This document shows positions 1 through 6,986 of a stretch of DNA of 64,000 nucleotides, in pieces; within the stretch, counting starts at the first letter, position 1, and each line of letters opens with the position of its first letter. The notes under the pieces are model-generated. The model made no database searches. It saw only the letters and a list, made by a program, of their open reading frames with translations, and had not been told where the DNA came from. Source of the stretch: Mucilaginibacter sp. L196 (GTDB taxonomy: Bacteria > Bacteroidota > Bacteroidia > Sphingobacteriales > Sphingobacteriaceae); assembly GCF_009765905.1 (NCBI RefSeq), contig NZ_LMUO01000011.1, positions 310,001-374,000 of the forward strand. The letters run 5' to 3'. The translations under genes were made by a program, and so were the position numbers.

Positions 1-213
1 GAATTAAACGGCCGCAAAATATTTTGGCGACAAATACAAATATTAGGCACTATGATGGGCAACCCCGATGATTTTAAAGGGATGCTTGCTTTGGTGAACG
101 AACATCAAATTATACCTGCAATAGACGAAGTGTTCCCATTAAACGAGGCTAATGCGGCGGTTAAGAAACTGGAGCATTCATCGCAGTTTGGGAAGATTGT
201 GCTGAGAACTTAA
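1..213 (+). CDS. C-terminal end of an MDR-family (zinc-type) alcohol dehydrogenase or quinone reductase (partial)
   Basis: The first 70 codons of the window are open in frame 1 and end at TAA 211-213. The peptide reads through ILGTMMGNPDDF, a short helix-rich stretch, then IPAIDEVFPLNEANAAVKKL and FGKIVLR. That ending (a conserved Pro, the E-x-x-x-L-x-x-A-x-x-A motif, then G-K-I-V-L) is the signature of the C-terminal catalytic lobe of medium-chain dehydrogenase/reductase proteins, which reduce or oxidise alcohols, aldehydes or quinones with NAD(P)H. The start and cofactor-binding domain lie outside the window, so substrate and exact subfamily cannot be told. Confidence 0.8.
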   Translation, partial: ELNGRKIFWRQIQILGTMMGNPDDFKGMLALVNEHQIIPAIDEVFPLNEANAAVKKLEHSSQFGKIVLRT

Positions 214-280
214 TATTATGCTATATATAATATGGGGTATTATGCTGAAAGTATGACACCTTTTTTTGTGCGTAGATTTT

Positions 281-322
281 CCTCTTAAAAAGAAAAAGCC
301 TCCCAACCTTGCGTCGGGAGAC
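281..322 (-). terminator. Rho-independent terminator reading leftwards
   Basis: Positions 298-307 and 313-322 pair imperfectly (8 of 10) as a GC-rich stem. On the minus strand the stem is followed by a U-rich tract (reverse complement of 281-297, five T, C, five T). It would end transcripts coming leftwards from the sigma/anti-sigma operon or from a small RNA of its own. Confidence 0.6.
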
Positions 323-368
323 TTTCAACCTAAACCTTATCACAATTAAACTGGCAAGGATGCCAGTT
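281..368 (-). ncRNA. Candidate two-hairpin small RNA or structured 3' end of the sigma operon transcript
   Basis: On the minus strand a perfect 7-bp hairpin (AACTGGC at 349-355 with GCCAGTT at 362-368, 6-nt loop) is followed by about 26 unpaired bases and then the terminator hairpin 298-322 with its U tract. Two hairpins ending in a U run is the usual shape of a bacterial small RNA. It lies about 145 bases beyond the stop of the anti-sigma-like gene, so it could equally be the end of that mRNA. No clear TAnnTTTG promoter was found directly upstream. Confidence 0.3.
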
Positions 369-513
369 CACTTATTATATATCAATTACTATACCAAAGT
401 GATACTATAGAGTAGTATTTTTTTACTTAAGGTTAAAATCAGGTTATTATATTATGATATGATGACTATTCATTTTTAGTCAGCAGTAGATTATATTTTA
501 GTAGCTGCCTATA

Positions 514-1038
514 TTACTTTTGTTGTCCACCCGATTGAACACTTGTGTATGTTTTTGTGAGGTTTTTTTTGCGTAGATAGACGTCTAAAATATACAGTGC
601 AAGCACAATGTCAAAAAACATGAAGCTTTCCATTATCGGGCTGCTTAGGAATTTGGTGATATTGGGGATCACAAAATGCGTTGTATTTCCGCCTGATACT
701 GGGGCAGACCAGTGGACACTGGCTAATGCAAAAATTAGAATCGCAGAAATAATTAACCCGAAAAACAACCCTATACCCTTAACAATACGCTGATCAACGC
801 GTGCTTTTAACGGCTGCATCGCATGCTCGTTACGGATGCTCTCCATCACATTGTAGGTGAAAGCCATAGGCGGCTCATCCAGTTCCATTGCTGAAAACTC
901 TGCATTTAGCGCGAGTAATTCTTTATATTTTTTACGATATACTTCGTCCTGCTCAATAAGCAGGCTAATGGCCTTTTGCTCCTCGGGGTTGCTGGTGCCA
1001 TCAATATAGTTCCAAAGTTGTTCTTCTATGCTGTTCAT
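514..1038 (-). CDS. Membrane-anchored anti-sigma-factor-like protein
   Basis: A 174-residue protein whose start overlaps the end of the ECF sigma gene by four bases (ATGA), so the two are translationally coupled. The N-terminal 75 residues are charged and helical (EEQLWNYIDGTSNPEEQ), as in the cytoplasmic sigma-binding domain of anti-sigma factors, then a hydrophobic helix near residues 87-106 and a second near 140-155. The usual His-x3-Cys-x2-Cys zinc motif of ZAS anti-sigma factors is absent. Role as the regulator that sequesters the adjacent sigma factor is inferred from position and topology, not from a recognised domain. Confidence 0.6.
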   Translation of the reverse strand: MNSIEEQLWNYIDGTSNPEEQKAISLLIEQDEVYRKKYKELLALNAEFSAMELDEPPMAFTYNVMESIRNEHAMQPLKARVDQRIVKGIGLFFGLIISAILIFALASVHWSAPVSGGNTTHFVIPNITKFLSSPIMESFMFFDIVLALYILDVYLRKKNLTKTYTSVQSGGQQK

Positions 1039-1616
1039 ATCAGTTCTTTAGCTTCATGTTTTAAATTACGCTCCAGCTTGTCTTTCAAACGCTGGCGCGC
1101 CCTAAATAGTTTAACCTTTACGGTATTGGCCTCGATACCCATGGTTTGGGCGATCTCTTCCAATGATTGCTCGCCTTTGTAAAACAGGGTGATGATGGTC
1201 GCGTCATCAGGTAGTAATTGATCAATGGCCTGGTTTAAATAAAACGAGCGTGATTTATTTTCCACGTTGTTTTCGTCATAGCCGCTTGGTTTATTTTCAA
1301 CCTGTATAAAAGTTTCTTCATCATCTATCGAATCAGTAGCTATCCTTTTTTTACGCAGGGTAGTCATGGCGGTGGTATAAACTATACTATACAGCCATGT
1401 GGTGAATTTTGCTTGCCGCTGGAAAGATTCCAGCGAGCGGTAAGCTTTTATAAAGCAATCCTGGGCAATCTCTTCAGCATCTTCCCTGCTTTTAGCAAAG
1501 CGCATAGCCAACGTGAATACGAAACGCTGGTGCCGTTTAATCAAAGCAGCATAAGCCGACTGATCGCCTGCCAGTGTTTGTTCAATTAAGTCGGTATCCG
1601 AAAGCTTGCTTTGCAT
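1035..1616 (-). CDS. RNA polymerase ECF sigma factor (sigma-70 family)
   Basis: A 193-residue protein of typical ECF length. Region 2 is visible as FTLAMRFAKSREDAEEIAQD followed by FIKAYRSLESFQRQAKFTTW, the core-binding and -10-melting helices. After a variable linker comes region 4 with DATIITLFYKGEQSLEEIAQ, TMGIEANTVKVKLFRARQRL, a helix-turn-helix that reads the -35 region. It directs RNA polymerase to a stress regulon not identifiable here. It is the first gene of a leftward operon with the membrane anti-sigma-like protein, whose start overlaps its stop. Upstream is repeat-rich DNA (A1, D1, A2). Confidence 0.92.
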   Translation of the reverse strand: MQSKLSDTDLIEQTLAGDQSAYAALIKRHQRFVFTLAMRFAKSREDAEEIAQDCFIKAYRSLESFQRQAKFTTWLYSIVYTTAMTTLRKKRIATDSIDDEETFIQVENKPSGYDENNVENKSRSFYLNQAIDQLLPDDATIITLFYKGEQSLEEIAQTMGIEANTVKVKLFRARQRLKDKLERNLKHEAKELI

Positions 1617-1688
1617 TTATGTGGTTATGACTACATGGTTGAGGTGGAGGTTACAGTAGTAAAGATAAATTTTTATTTGATCGGATTG

Positions 1689-1713
1689 TCATTCTGAATG
1701 GAGCGAAGGATCT
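1689..1713. repeat. Repeat family A, single arm (A1)
   Basis: One arm of the dispersed family A (consensus TCATTCTGAGCGGAGCGAAG followed by AATCT), here with a few changes. It stands on the left of the D1 element, as A3 stands on the left of D2. Confidence 0.7.
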
Positions 1714-1770
1714 GGTCGCTTGTTTACTCTTGTATATATGCTTCGTTCCTCAGCTGAGATATTTTCGTTT

Positions 1771-1920
1771 TAATAAGATATTTTCGCCGCTCATTGCCGC
1801 TGGGCTAGTTCTTTTGTCTTTGACACAAAAGAACCAAAAAGTCAAGACGGAAAAAACCTTCTGCCCGCTAGGCAAACTCCCGGCCCGGTTTTCCGTCGGG
1901 CGTTTGCGCGCTTTTTTTCT
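1771..1920 (+). repeat. Repeat family D, copy 1: two-hairpin element with a T-rich end
   Basis: About 150 bases that recur at 6501-6648. It holds a perfect 10-bp hairpin (GTTCTTTTGT 1808-1817 with ACAAAAGAAC 1825-1834), then the stem GACGGAAAA 1846-1854 with TTTTCCGTC 1889-1897 enclosing a GC-rich core, and ends with GCGCGC and a run of seven T (1912-1918). The apparent short reading frame across it is not conserved in frame between the copies. Confidence 0.85.
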
Positions 1921-1929
1921 TATTTTATT

Positions 1930-2002
1930 GTCATTCTGAGCGGAGCGAAGAATCTGTAAATTTGTTTACACTGTACAGATTCTTCGCTCCGCTCAGAATG
2001 AC
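1930..2002. repeat. Repeat family A inverted pair (A2)
   Basis: Perfect 29-bp inverted repeat (1930-1958 and 1974-2002) around a 15-base loop. Each arm is the family A unit beginning GTCATTCTGAGCGGAGCGAA. It lies just right of D1 and would form a long hairpin in RNA or a cruciform in DNA. Confidence 0.9.
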
Positions 2003-2119
2003 ATGAATTTTTTTATCCTCCCCTGTAACCTCATCAAAAAACAGGTAGTCATAGCTTACAAATACACCAGTGTGGTGCATGAAACAAAAAATGATTTATC
2101 AAATTAATAATTAAATATT

Positions 2120-2500
2120 ATGGACTCAGATTCAATAGGGGTATTAGTACCGATTTTCGTTCCCATCAGCATGTTTGCAATGGTTTTTGGTATAGTGTAT
2201 TTACACAAACGCGAACGTATGGCGATGATTGAGCGTGGCATGGATCCCCGCAGTTACAAGCCTCGTTCACAAACTTATAATACCTTAAAATGGGGCTTAC
2301 TGTTAATAGGTGCAGGTTTAGGTTTGTTTTTGGCTTATATATTGGATCATACCTGCCTGGCTTTCGCTAATACCGGCAGAGACCAAAATCCGGCCATTTA
2401 CTTCGCGCTAATTGCCATATTTGGTGGAGCAGGCCTATTCATTTCTTATCTTATCGAGAAAAAAGACGAGAATAAAGCGACAAATAAGGAATTGGATTAA
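2120..2500 (+). CDS. DUF6249-like small integral membrane protein
   Basis: A 126-residue protein with a hydrophobic N-terminal helix (LVPIFVPISMFAMVFGIVYL, residues 9-28), a short basic cytoplasmic segment (HKRERMAMIERGMDPRSYKP), then two further membrane helices near residues 57-75 and 92-110, and a charged tail. The layout with the motif MIERGMDP matches the Bacteroidota DUF6249 family, whose function is unknown. It sits about 500 bases from an ECF sigma/anti-sigma pair transcribed in the opposite direction, which suggests a link to envelope-stress control, but this is only context. The gene ends in a strong terminator. Confidence 0.75.
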   Translation: MDSDSIGVLVPIFVPISMFAMVFGIVYLHKRERMAMIERGMDPRSYKPRSQTYNTLKWGLLLIGAGLGLFLAYILDHTCLAFANTGRDQNPAIYFALIAIFGGAGLFISYLIEKKDENKATNKELD

Positions 2501-2504
2501 AAAG

Positions 2505-2546
2505 AGGTAAGCGAAGGTAATTTTTACCTTCGCCTGCCTTTTTTTA
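2505..2546. terminator. Bidirectional rho-independent terminator
   Basis: A 16-base stem (2505-2520 with 2524-2539, 14 pairs) is followed on the + strand by seven T and preceded by A5, so it can end both the DUF6249-like gene and the leftward DinB gene that converge here. Confidence 0.8.
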
Positions 2547-3059
2547 TTTTATATAAAGTTCTTTTATCAAATCAAGATGGTATAGCTCGTGACCAGCGGT
2601 CATGTATACTAATGCCCTAACTGAAACGGGGTGGTTACTGGCAATGCCCATCATCTGGCTCTGTTCGTCGGTAAACGAGCTGTATAAGTATACATTGGCT
2701 TCGCGCAGGGCTTTAAATTCATTGGCCAAATCCTGTATAGTGCGGATATCAAAGGTTGAAGCAGATACATATTCTTCCTGATCGAAACCGGGTAGCGGGT
2801 TTTTATCTCCGCGAGAAAAGCATAAGGCACGGAATGAGAATACCCTTTCGGTGTCAATCATGTGGCCTAAAACCTGTTTTAGCGTCCACTTACCTTCTGC
2901 ATAGGCATAATCAGCCTGCTCGGTTGTTATCCGCGAAAAAAAATTATAGGTGCTTTGTTTTAAATACTCCAATATCTCTATCACGGGGCCGTTAGGCACT
3001 TTGGCTACGTATGCTGCCGCGTATGAGGCGTATTCACCGGGCTGCGGTTTATTTATCAT
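2544..3059 (-). CDS. DinB family protein (putative metal-dependent enzyme)
   Basis: A 171-residue four-helix-bundle protein. The three histidines that ligate the metal in DinB/YfiT proteins are recognisable: one in LKQVLGHMIDTERVF and two in GHELYHLDLIKELY near the C terminus. Members act as thiol-dependent hydrolases or transferases, but the substrate here is unknown. The gene begins 11 bases before the end of the upstream histidine kinase gene, so the two form a leftward operon. The start ATG at 3059 fits the family length. Confidence 0.85.
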   Translation of the reverse strand: MINKPQPGEYASYAAAYVAKVPNGPVIEILEYLKQSTYNFFSRITTEQADYAYAEGKWTLKQVLGHMIDTERVFSFRALCFSRGDKNPLPGFDQEEYVSASTFDIRTIQDLANEFKALREANVYLYSSFTDEQSQMMGIASNHPVSVRALVYMTAGHELYHLDLIKELYIK

Positions 3060-4260
3060 TTTTTGAGTTTTTTAGGGTGATGCGGAATGTTGTGCCCTTG
3101 CCAATTTCTGATTCGCGCACAGCAATAGTACCGTTATGGTAGTTGTTTATAATACGTTTTGTTAACGAAAGCCCCAATCCCCAGCCACGTTTACGGGTGG
3201 TATACCCCGGCTGAAATACGGTATCGAATTTTGAACGCGGAATGCCTTTTCCGGTATCGGTAACATCAATCAGTATCAGGTTCTTTTTAGTTTTGCTGGC
3301 GTTTATTTCTACTTTGATCTTGCCTCGGCCTTCTATGGCGTTTACGGCATTTTTTAGCAGGTTTTCCAGTACCCAGTCAAATAAAGGCACATTTAACCCA
3401 GCTTGCAAGTAGGGGTTGCCGGTAATTTCAAAACTAATATTATTGCTTACCCGCACACTGAAATAATCAACAAAATCTTTAACTACATAATAAACCGAAC
3501 GATTTTCCAGCTTTGGTTTTGAACCGATCTTAGAGAACCTGTCGGCGATGATTTCCAGTCGTTTAATATCGTTTTCCATCTCCGCCATTAATGGATCTTT
3601 TTCGGCATGGAATTTATCTTTTATCAGCTCAACCCATGCCATTAATGATGATATGGGCGTACCTAACTGGTGCGCTGTTTCCTTAGCCAAACCTACCCAA
3701 ACCTGGTTCTGTTCGGATTTGCGGGATGAGTTGAACGCCGTATAGGCCACTAACAAAAATATAGCGATAACGAGTAATTGTATGTATGGGAAAATTTTAA
3801 GCTCATGCAATAATGCCGAATCCTTGTAATAGATAAGGTATTTGGTATTTAACATGGTTAGCTCAATTGGGGCGTGCTGTTTTTTCATGTATTCCAGCTC
3901 ATGCTGAAAATAAGCAGGATCGTATATTGGCGCTCCCCTAACCTTGTCGTTACCCGGTATTTTTATAAAAGTTTTGGTTGAGTCAAGGCCACGTACATAT
4001 TTAATATCCCCCTTTTCATCAACACCAATAGCCGGCACCAACGAGCTATCGCGTACAGCAAAAACATATTGTAAAAAGTCGTTATCGTCTGATGTAGTGG
4101 TTTGCCGCATACTCATTGCCCAAACCTGCGCGCGGGTGCGCTCGGACTTGGAAATGTTTTTAACCAGGTGATTGGTGTATAATAATGATCCGCTTGCAAT
4201 AATTATTGCGAAGGTGATAAGTATGTATTTCCAGCGTTTTTTCTGTTCGTATGGGTTCAT
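3049..4260 (-). CDS. Membrane sensor histidine kinase
   Basis: A 403-residue kinase with membrane helices near residues 11-29 and 156-176 bounding an extracytoplasmic sensor of about 125 residues. The phosphoacceptor histidine is H197 in LAKETAHQLGTPISSLMAW. The ATP-binding domain shows the N box (ENLLKNAVNAIEG), G1 (DTGKGIP) and G2 (GWGLGLSLTKR) motifs. No HAMP domain is evident and no response regulator is adjacent; the downstream partner is the DinB-like protein, which overlaps it by 11 bases. The signal is unknown. Confidence 0.9.
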   Translation of the reverse strand: MNPYEQKKRWKYILITFAIIIASGSLLYTNHLVKNISKSERTRAQVWAMSMRQTTTSDDNDFLQYVFAVRDSSLVPAIGVDEKGDIKYVRGLDSTKTFIKIPGNDKVRGAPIYDPAYFQHELEYMKKQHAPIELTMLNTKYLIYYKDSALLHELKIFPYIQLLVIAIFLLVAYTAFNSSRKSEQNQVWVGLAKETAHQLGTPISSLMAWVELIKDKFHAEKDPLMAEMENDIKRLEIIADRFSKIGSKPKLENRSVYYVVKDFVDYFSVRVSNNISFEITGNPYLQAGLNVPLFDWVLENLLKNAVNAIEGRGKIKVEINASKTKKNLILIDVTDTGKGIPRSKFDTVFQPGYTTRKRGWGLGLSLTKRIINNYHNGTIAVRESEIGKGTTFRITLKNSKNDK

Positions 4261-4454
4261 TTATTATAAAAGTCAGCAAGTCGGAAAAGACCGTAAGTCT
4301 GTATTTTGCCAAATTACATAAATACTCCGAAAACTGATGAAGAACGGATAATTTGAAATGTAAGTATCCTATTTTGGAATTAAAAGTGCTTTGATAATTA
4401 TTGCTGGTTAGCACAAAACATCTTTCACTAGGTTAGTTCAATATCATTGAAATA
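4261..4454. other. Non-coding stretch upstream of the histidine kinase
   Basis: About 190 bases of AT-rich DNA left of the nested repeat cluster. It presumably holds the promoter of the leftward kinase gene, but I see no convincing promoter motif or gene. Confidence 0.4.
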
Positions 4455-4497
4455 TTTTCACCCTCTTTCCGGCTTGCCGGCAATGTCATTAAGTTAA

Positions 4498-4590
4498 GCC
4501 CCACCTAAATCCTCCCCGGTAGGGAGGACTTAAAAAAACAAACGCGGGCGAAGCTAAAGTCTCCCCTTCCGGGGGAGATTTAGAGGGGGC
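4498..4590 (-). repeat. Repeat family C, reverse orientation (C1)
   Basis: Reverse-oriented copy of the family C element: the reverse complement starts GCCCCCTCTAAATCTCCCCC and ends in GGGGAGGATTTAGGTGGGGC. It is enclosed by the 20-bp inverted repeat described for the nested cluster. Confidence 0.85.
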
Positions 4591-4815
4591 TAAATTAAAT
4601 GCGGCTTAACTTAATGACATTGGGCTTGCCGCAGAGAGGGTCGAACAGCGTAGCGCATTCGGGGTGAGTTAACTGTGCGCCAGGCATTCGTGCTAATGTC
4701 GCTTGTATACTCTACTCATCCGGTCTTTGCTTCGCTCGACCACCCTCTCTTTTGCAAGCAAAGAAGAGGGTAAAAAAGCATTGAATTACTTCCCATGCTT
4801 TAAATCATTCATTTA

Positions 4816-4846
4816 GACCTCCCTTGTGGGGAGGGTTGGGTGGGGC
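4816..4846 (+). repeat. Half copy of repeat family C (C6)
   Basis: Only the right half of family C is present (CCTCCC, GGGGAGGGTTGGGTGGGGC). It reaches into the region where the -33 element of the gltX promoter is expected. Confidence 0.7.
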
Positions 4847-4865
4847 TAATATTTGATTATCTTTG
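4836..4865 (+). promoter_or_regulatory. Bacteroidota-type promoter of gltX
   Basis: TATCTTTG at 4858-4865 matches the -7 consensus TAnnTTTG, and TTG at 4836-4838 stands 19 bases upstream as the -33 element. The predicted transcript would start within a few bases of the ATG at 4873, so the mRNA would be nearly leaderless. The -33 bases lie inside the half copy of repeat family C. Confidence 0.6.
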
Positions 4866-4872
4866 CGGCATA

Positions 4873-6393
4873 ATGGCAGATAAAAAAGTTAGAGTTCGTT
4901 TTGCACCAAGCCCTACGGGTGGTTTACATTTAGGCGGTGTTCGTACCGTATTGTTCAATTATCTTTTCGCCAAAAAGCATGGCGGCGATTTTGTTTTACG
5001 TATTGAAGATACCGACCAAAACCGTTATGTAGAAGGCGCAGAACAATATATTTTAGATTGCCTTAAATGGTGTGGCTTAACACCAGATGAAAGCCCTGTA
5101 GTGGGTGGCCAATATGCGCCATACCGCCAAAGCGAGCGTAAAGCCCTTTACCGCCAATATGCTGAAAAGCTGGTGATGGAAGGCCATGCTTATTACGCCT
5201 TTGACACACCAGAAGAGCTGGATGCCAAGCGTAAAGAGATACCGAACTTTCAATATGGCCAGGCTCATCGCGATGAACTGCGTAACTCCTTATCGTTATC
5301 TGAACATGAGGTAGATGCTTTATTAGACGCGCATACACCGCATGTTATCCGTATAAAAATGCCGACTGATGAAACCATCAGTTTTAATGATATGATACGC
5401 GGCCATGTTAGTTTTGAAACTAACCAGGTTGATGATAAGGTTTTATTAAAGGCCGACGGTATGCCAACCTACCACTTAGCGGTGGTGGTTGATGATTACC
5501 TGATGAAAATATCGCATGCCTTTAGGGGCGAAGAATGGTTGCCATCGGCACCTGTACATTTGCTGCTTTGGGAGTATTTAGGCTGGAAAGCTGATATGCC
5601 ACAATGGGCACATTTGCCATTGATCTTAAAACCGGATGGGCACGGTAAACTAAGCAAGCGCGATGGCGCAAGGTTAGGTTTCCCGGTTTATGCTATGGAA
5701 TGGTATGATGCTAAAGCTGATGAGTTTACCCCCGGTTTCCGCGAGCTTGGATTTTTACCTGAAGCATTCCTGAACTTGTTAGCCATGTTAGGCTGGAACG
5801 ATGGCGGCGACCAGGAAATATTTACCCTGGATGAATTGATAGAAAAATTCTCGATAGACCGTGTAAGTAAAGCAGGCGCAAAATTCGATTACGAAAAAGC
5901 GAAATGGTATAATGCTGAGTGGATCAAAAGGGAGTCAGCTGAAAGTTTAAAGTCGAAAGTTAAAAGTGTGCTTACAGATAAAGGTGTAACTGTTAAGGAA
6001 GATGAATATCTATTAAAAATTATCGACGCGGTTAAGGAACGCTGTATTTTGTTACCTGATTTTTACCAGCAGTCGGCTTACTTTTTTGAAGTGCCTAAGG
6101 AGCTTGACGTTAACTCCGTTAAACCTAAATGGAACGAAGCCAAGAACGATTTTTTTAATGTGCTGATAGGCCTGTTGAAGGATGAAGCATCTATTGATGC
6201 GGTTGCATTTGAGGCACAGTTTAAAGCCCTGATGGAAGAGAAAGCTTTAAAAGCAGGTGATGTGATGCTGCCGTTCCGTATTATGCTGGTGGGCGGTAAG
6301 TTTGGTCCGCATGTGTTTGATATTGCTGCTTTGTTGGGTAAGGATGAGACGATTAACAGGATTGAGAAAGCTTTGATTGTGTTTAATTCGTAA
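4873..6393 (+). CDS. gltX: Glutamate--tRNA ligase
   Basis: Class I aminoacyl-tRNA synthetase of 506 residues that charges tRNA-Glu. The HIGH-type signature is in RFAPSPTGGLHLGGVR at the N terminus and the KMSKS-type loop is KLSKRDGA; the anticodon-binding helical domain fills the C-terminal third. The ATG at 4873 (MADKKVRVRF) is preferred over an in-frame ATG at 4840, because the upstream extension encodes promoter DNA and family C repeat and the family starts just before this motif. It stands alone, between two repeat-rich intergenic regions. Confidence 0.97.
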   Translation: MADKKVRVRFAPSPTGGLHLGGVRTVLFNYLFAKKHGGDFVLRIEDTDQNRYVEGAEQYILDCLKWCGLTPDESPVVGGQYAPYRQSERKALYRQYAEKLVMEGHAYYAFDTPEELDAKRKEIPNFQYGQAHRDELRNSLSLSEHEVDALLDAHTPHVIRIKMPTDETISFNDMIRGHVSFETNQVDDKVLLKADGMPTYHLAVVVDDYLMKISHAFRGEEWLPSAPVHLLLWEYLGWKADMPQWAHLPLILKPDGHGKLSKRDGARLGFPVYAMEWYDAKADEFTPGFRELGFLPEAFLNLLAMLGWNDGGDQEIFTLDELIEKFSIDRVSKAGAKFDYEKAKWYNAEWIKRESAESLKSKVKSVLTDKGVTVKEDEYLLKIIDAVKERCILLPDFYQQSAYFFEVPKELDVNSVKPKWNEAKNDFFNVLIGLLKDEASIDAVAFEAQFKALMEEKALKAGDVMLPFRIMLVGGKFGPHVFDIAALLGKDETINRIEKALIVFNS

Positions 6394-6403
6394 GGCCACT
6401 TTG

Positions 6404-6486
6404 TGATTCTGAACGGAGTGAAGAATCTTCTTCGATTTGTAAAGTGAACAATGCAGGTTTAGAAGATTCTTCGTTCCTCAGAATGA
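6404..6486. repeat. Repeat family A inverted pair (A3)
   Basis: Divergent inverted pair: left arm TGATTCTGAACGGAGTGAAG (6404 onward) and right arm ending TTCGTTCCTCAGAATGA (to 6486). It flanks D2 on the left. Confidence 0.8.
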
Positions 6487-6500
6487 ACAAATTTCATCTC

Positions 6501-6648
6501 TAATAAAATATTCTGTCCGCTCATTGCCGCGGGGCTACTACTTTTTTCTTGATAAAAAAGTAGCAAAAAATCAAGACGGAAAAAACCTTCTGCCCGCAGG
6601 GCCAGCTCCCGGCCCGGTTTTCCGTCAGGCTTTTGCGCTTTTTTTGAC
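6501..6648 (+). repeat. Repeat family D, copy 2
   Basis: Second copy of the 150-base element. Its first hairpin is CTACTTTTTT (6538-6547) with AAAAAAGTAG (6554-6563): the sequence differs from copy 1 at three positions per arm, yet all ten pairs are kept. The second stem GACGGAAAA 6575-6583 with TTTTCCGTC 6618-6626 and the T-rich end are conserved. Confidence 0.85.
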
Positions 6649-6657
6649 TTTAAATTG

Positions 6658-6740
6658 TGATTCTGAACGGAGTGAAGAATCTTCTTCGATTTGCAAAGCG
6701 AACAATGCAATTTTTAGAAAGTTATTCGTTCCAGAATGAC
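6658..6740. repeat. Repeat family A, degenerate inverted pair (A4)
   Basis: Left arm nearly identical to that of A3, right arm eroded (AAGTTATTCGTTCCAGAATGAC). It flanks D2 on the right. Confidence 0.75.
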
Positions 6741-6986
6741 AAAAAACCCTTAAATTTTCATTGAAATAACAGCGAAACGTGTTTGAAAATATGCTTTTTT
6801 TGGCAATTTTAGTCGCTATTTAGGCTTTTTTAGCCTGAAAAGTAGTAAACCGAGTATGTAAAAACAGCCTTTTTAGGGTGTTGTTGGCCGCTTTTTGGCT
6901 AAAAAGTGTACCGGCTGTACCATTTGTTTCACTTGTACCGTGGTACAGATAACTCTGAAATCGTAAATCCGAAATCTAAAATCGAG
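6741..6986. other. Non-coding region with several small hairpins
   Basis: Between the A4 repeat and the stop of gldD. It holds a 5-bp hairpin AGGCT/AGCCT at 6822-6836 and the palindrome TGTACCGTGGTACA at 6934-6947, plus two further GTACC boxes (about 6907-6921). No gene is supported; any terminator for the leftward gldD would have to be here but none is clear. Confidence 0.4.

Larger units (their letters stand above)
4455..4846. repeat. Nested inverted-repeat cluster upstream of gltX
   Basis: A layered arrangement. An outer pair of CCCTCTTT/AGAGGG-type arms (about 4461-4480, 4628-4638 and 4731-4771) surrounds a perfect 20-bp inverted repeat (4481-4500 and 4603-4622, AATGTCATTAAGTTAAG core), which itself encloses a complete family C element (4498-4590). 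A half copy of family C (4816-4846) follows just before gltX. No gene is supported here. Confidence 0.75.

Noticed and set aside
1730..1939. A short reading frame across repeat D1 (and a similar one at 6524-6739 across D2)
   Set aside because: The two copies are nearly identical in DNA, but the frames differ and the peptides do not match in phase; both are by-products of the repeats.
4160..4414. A minus-strand frame of 84 codons upstream of the histidine kinase
   Set aside because: It overlaps the kinase start in another frame, has no homology I can see and no promoter.
5063..5338. Minus-strand frames inside gltX
   Set aside because: They are antisense to a well-conserved enzyme and follow from its codon use.
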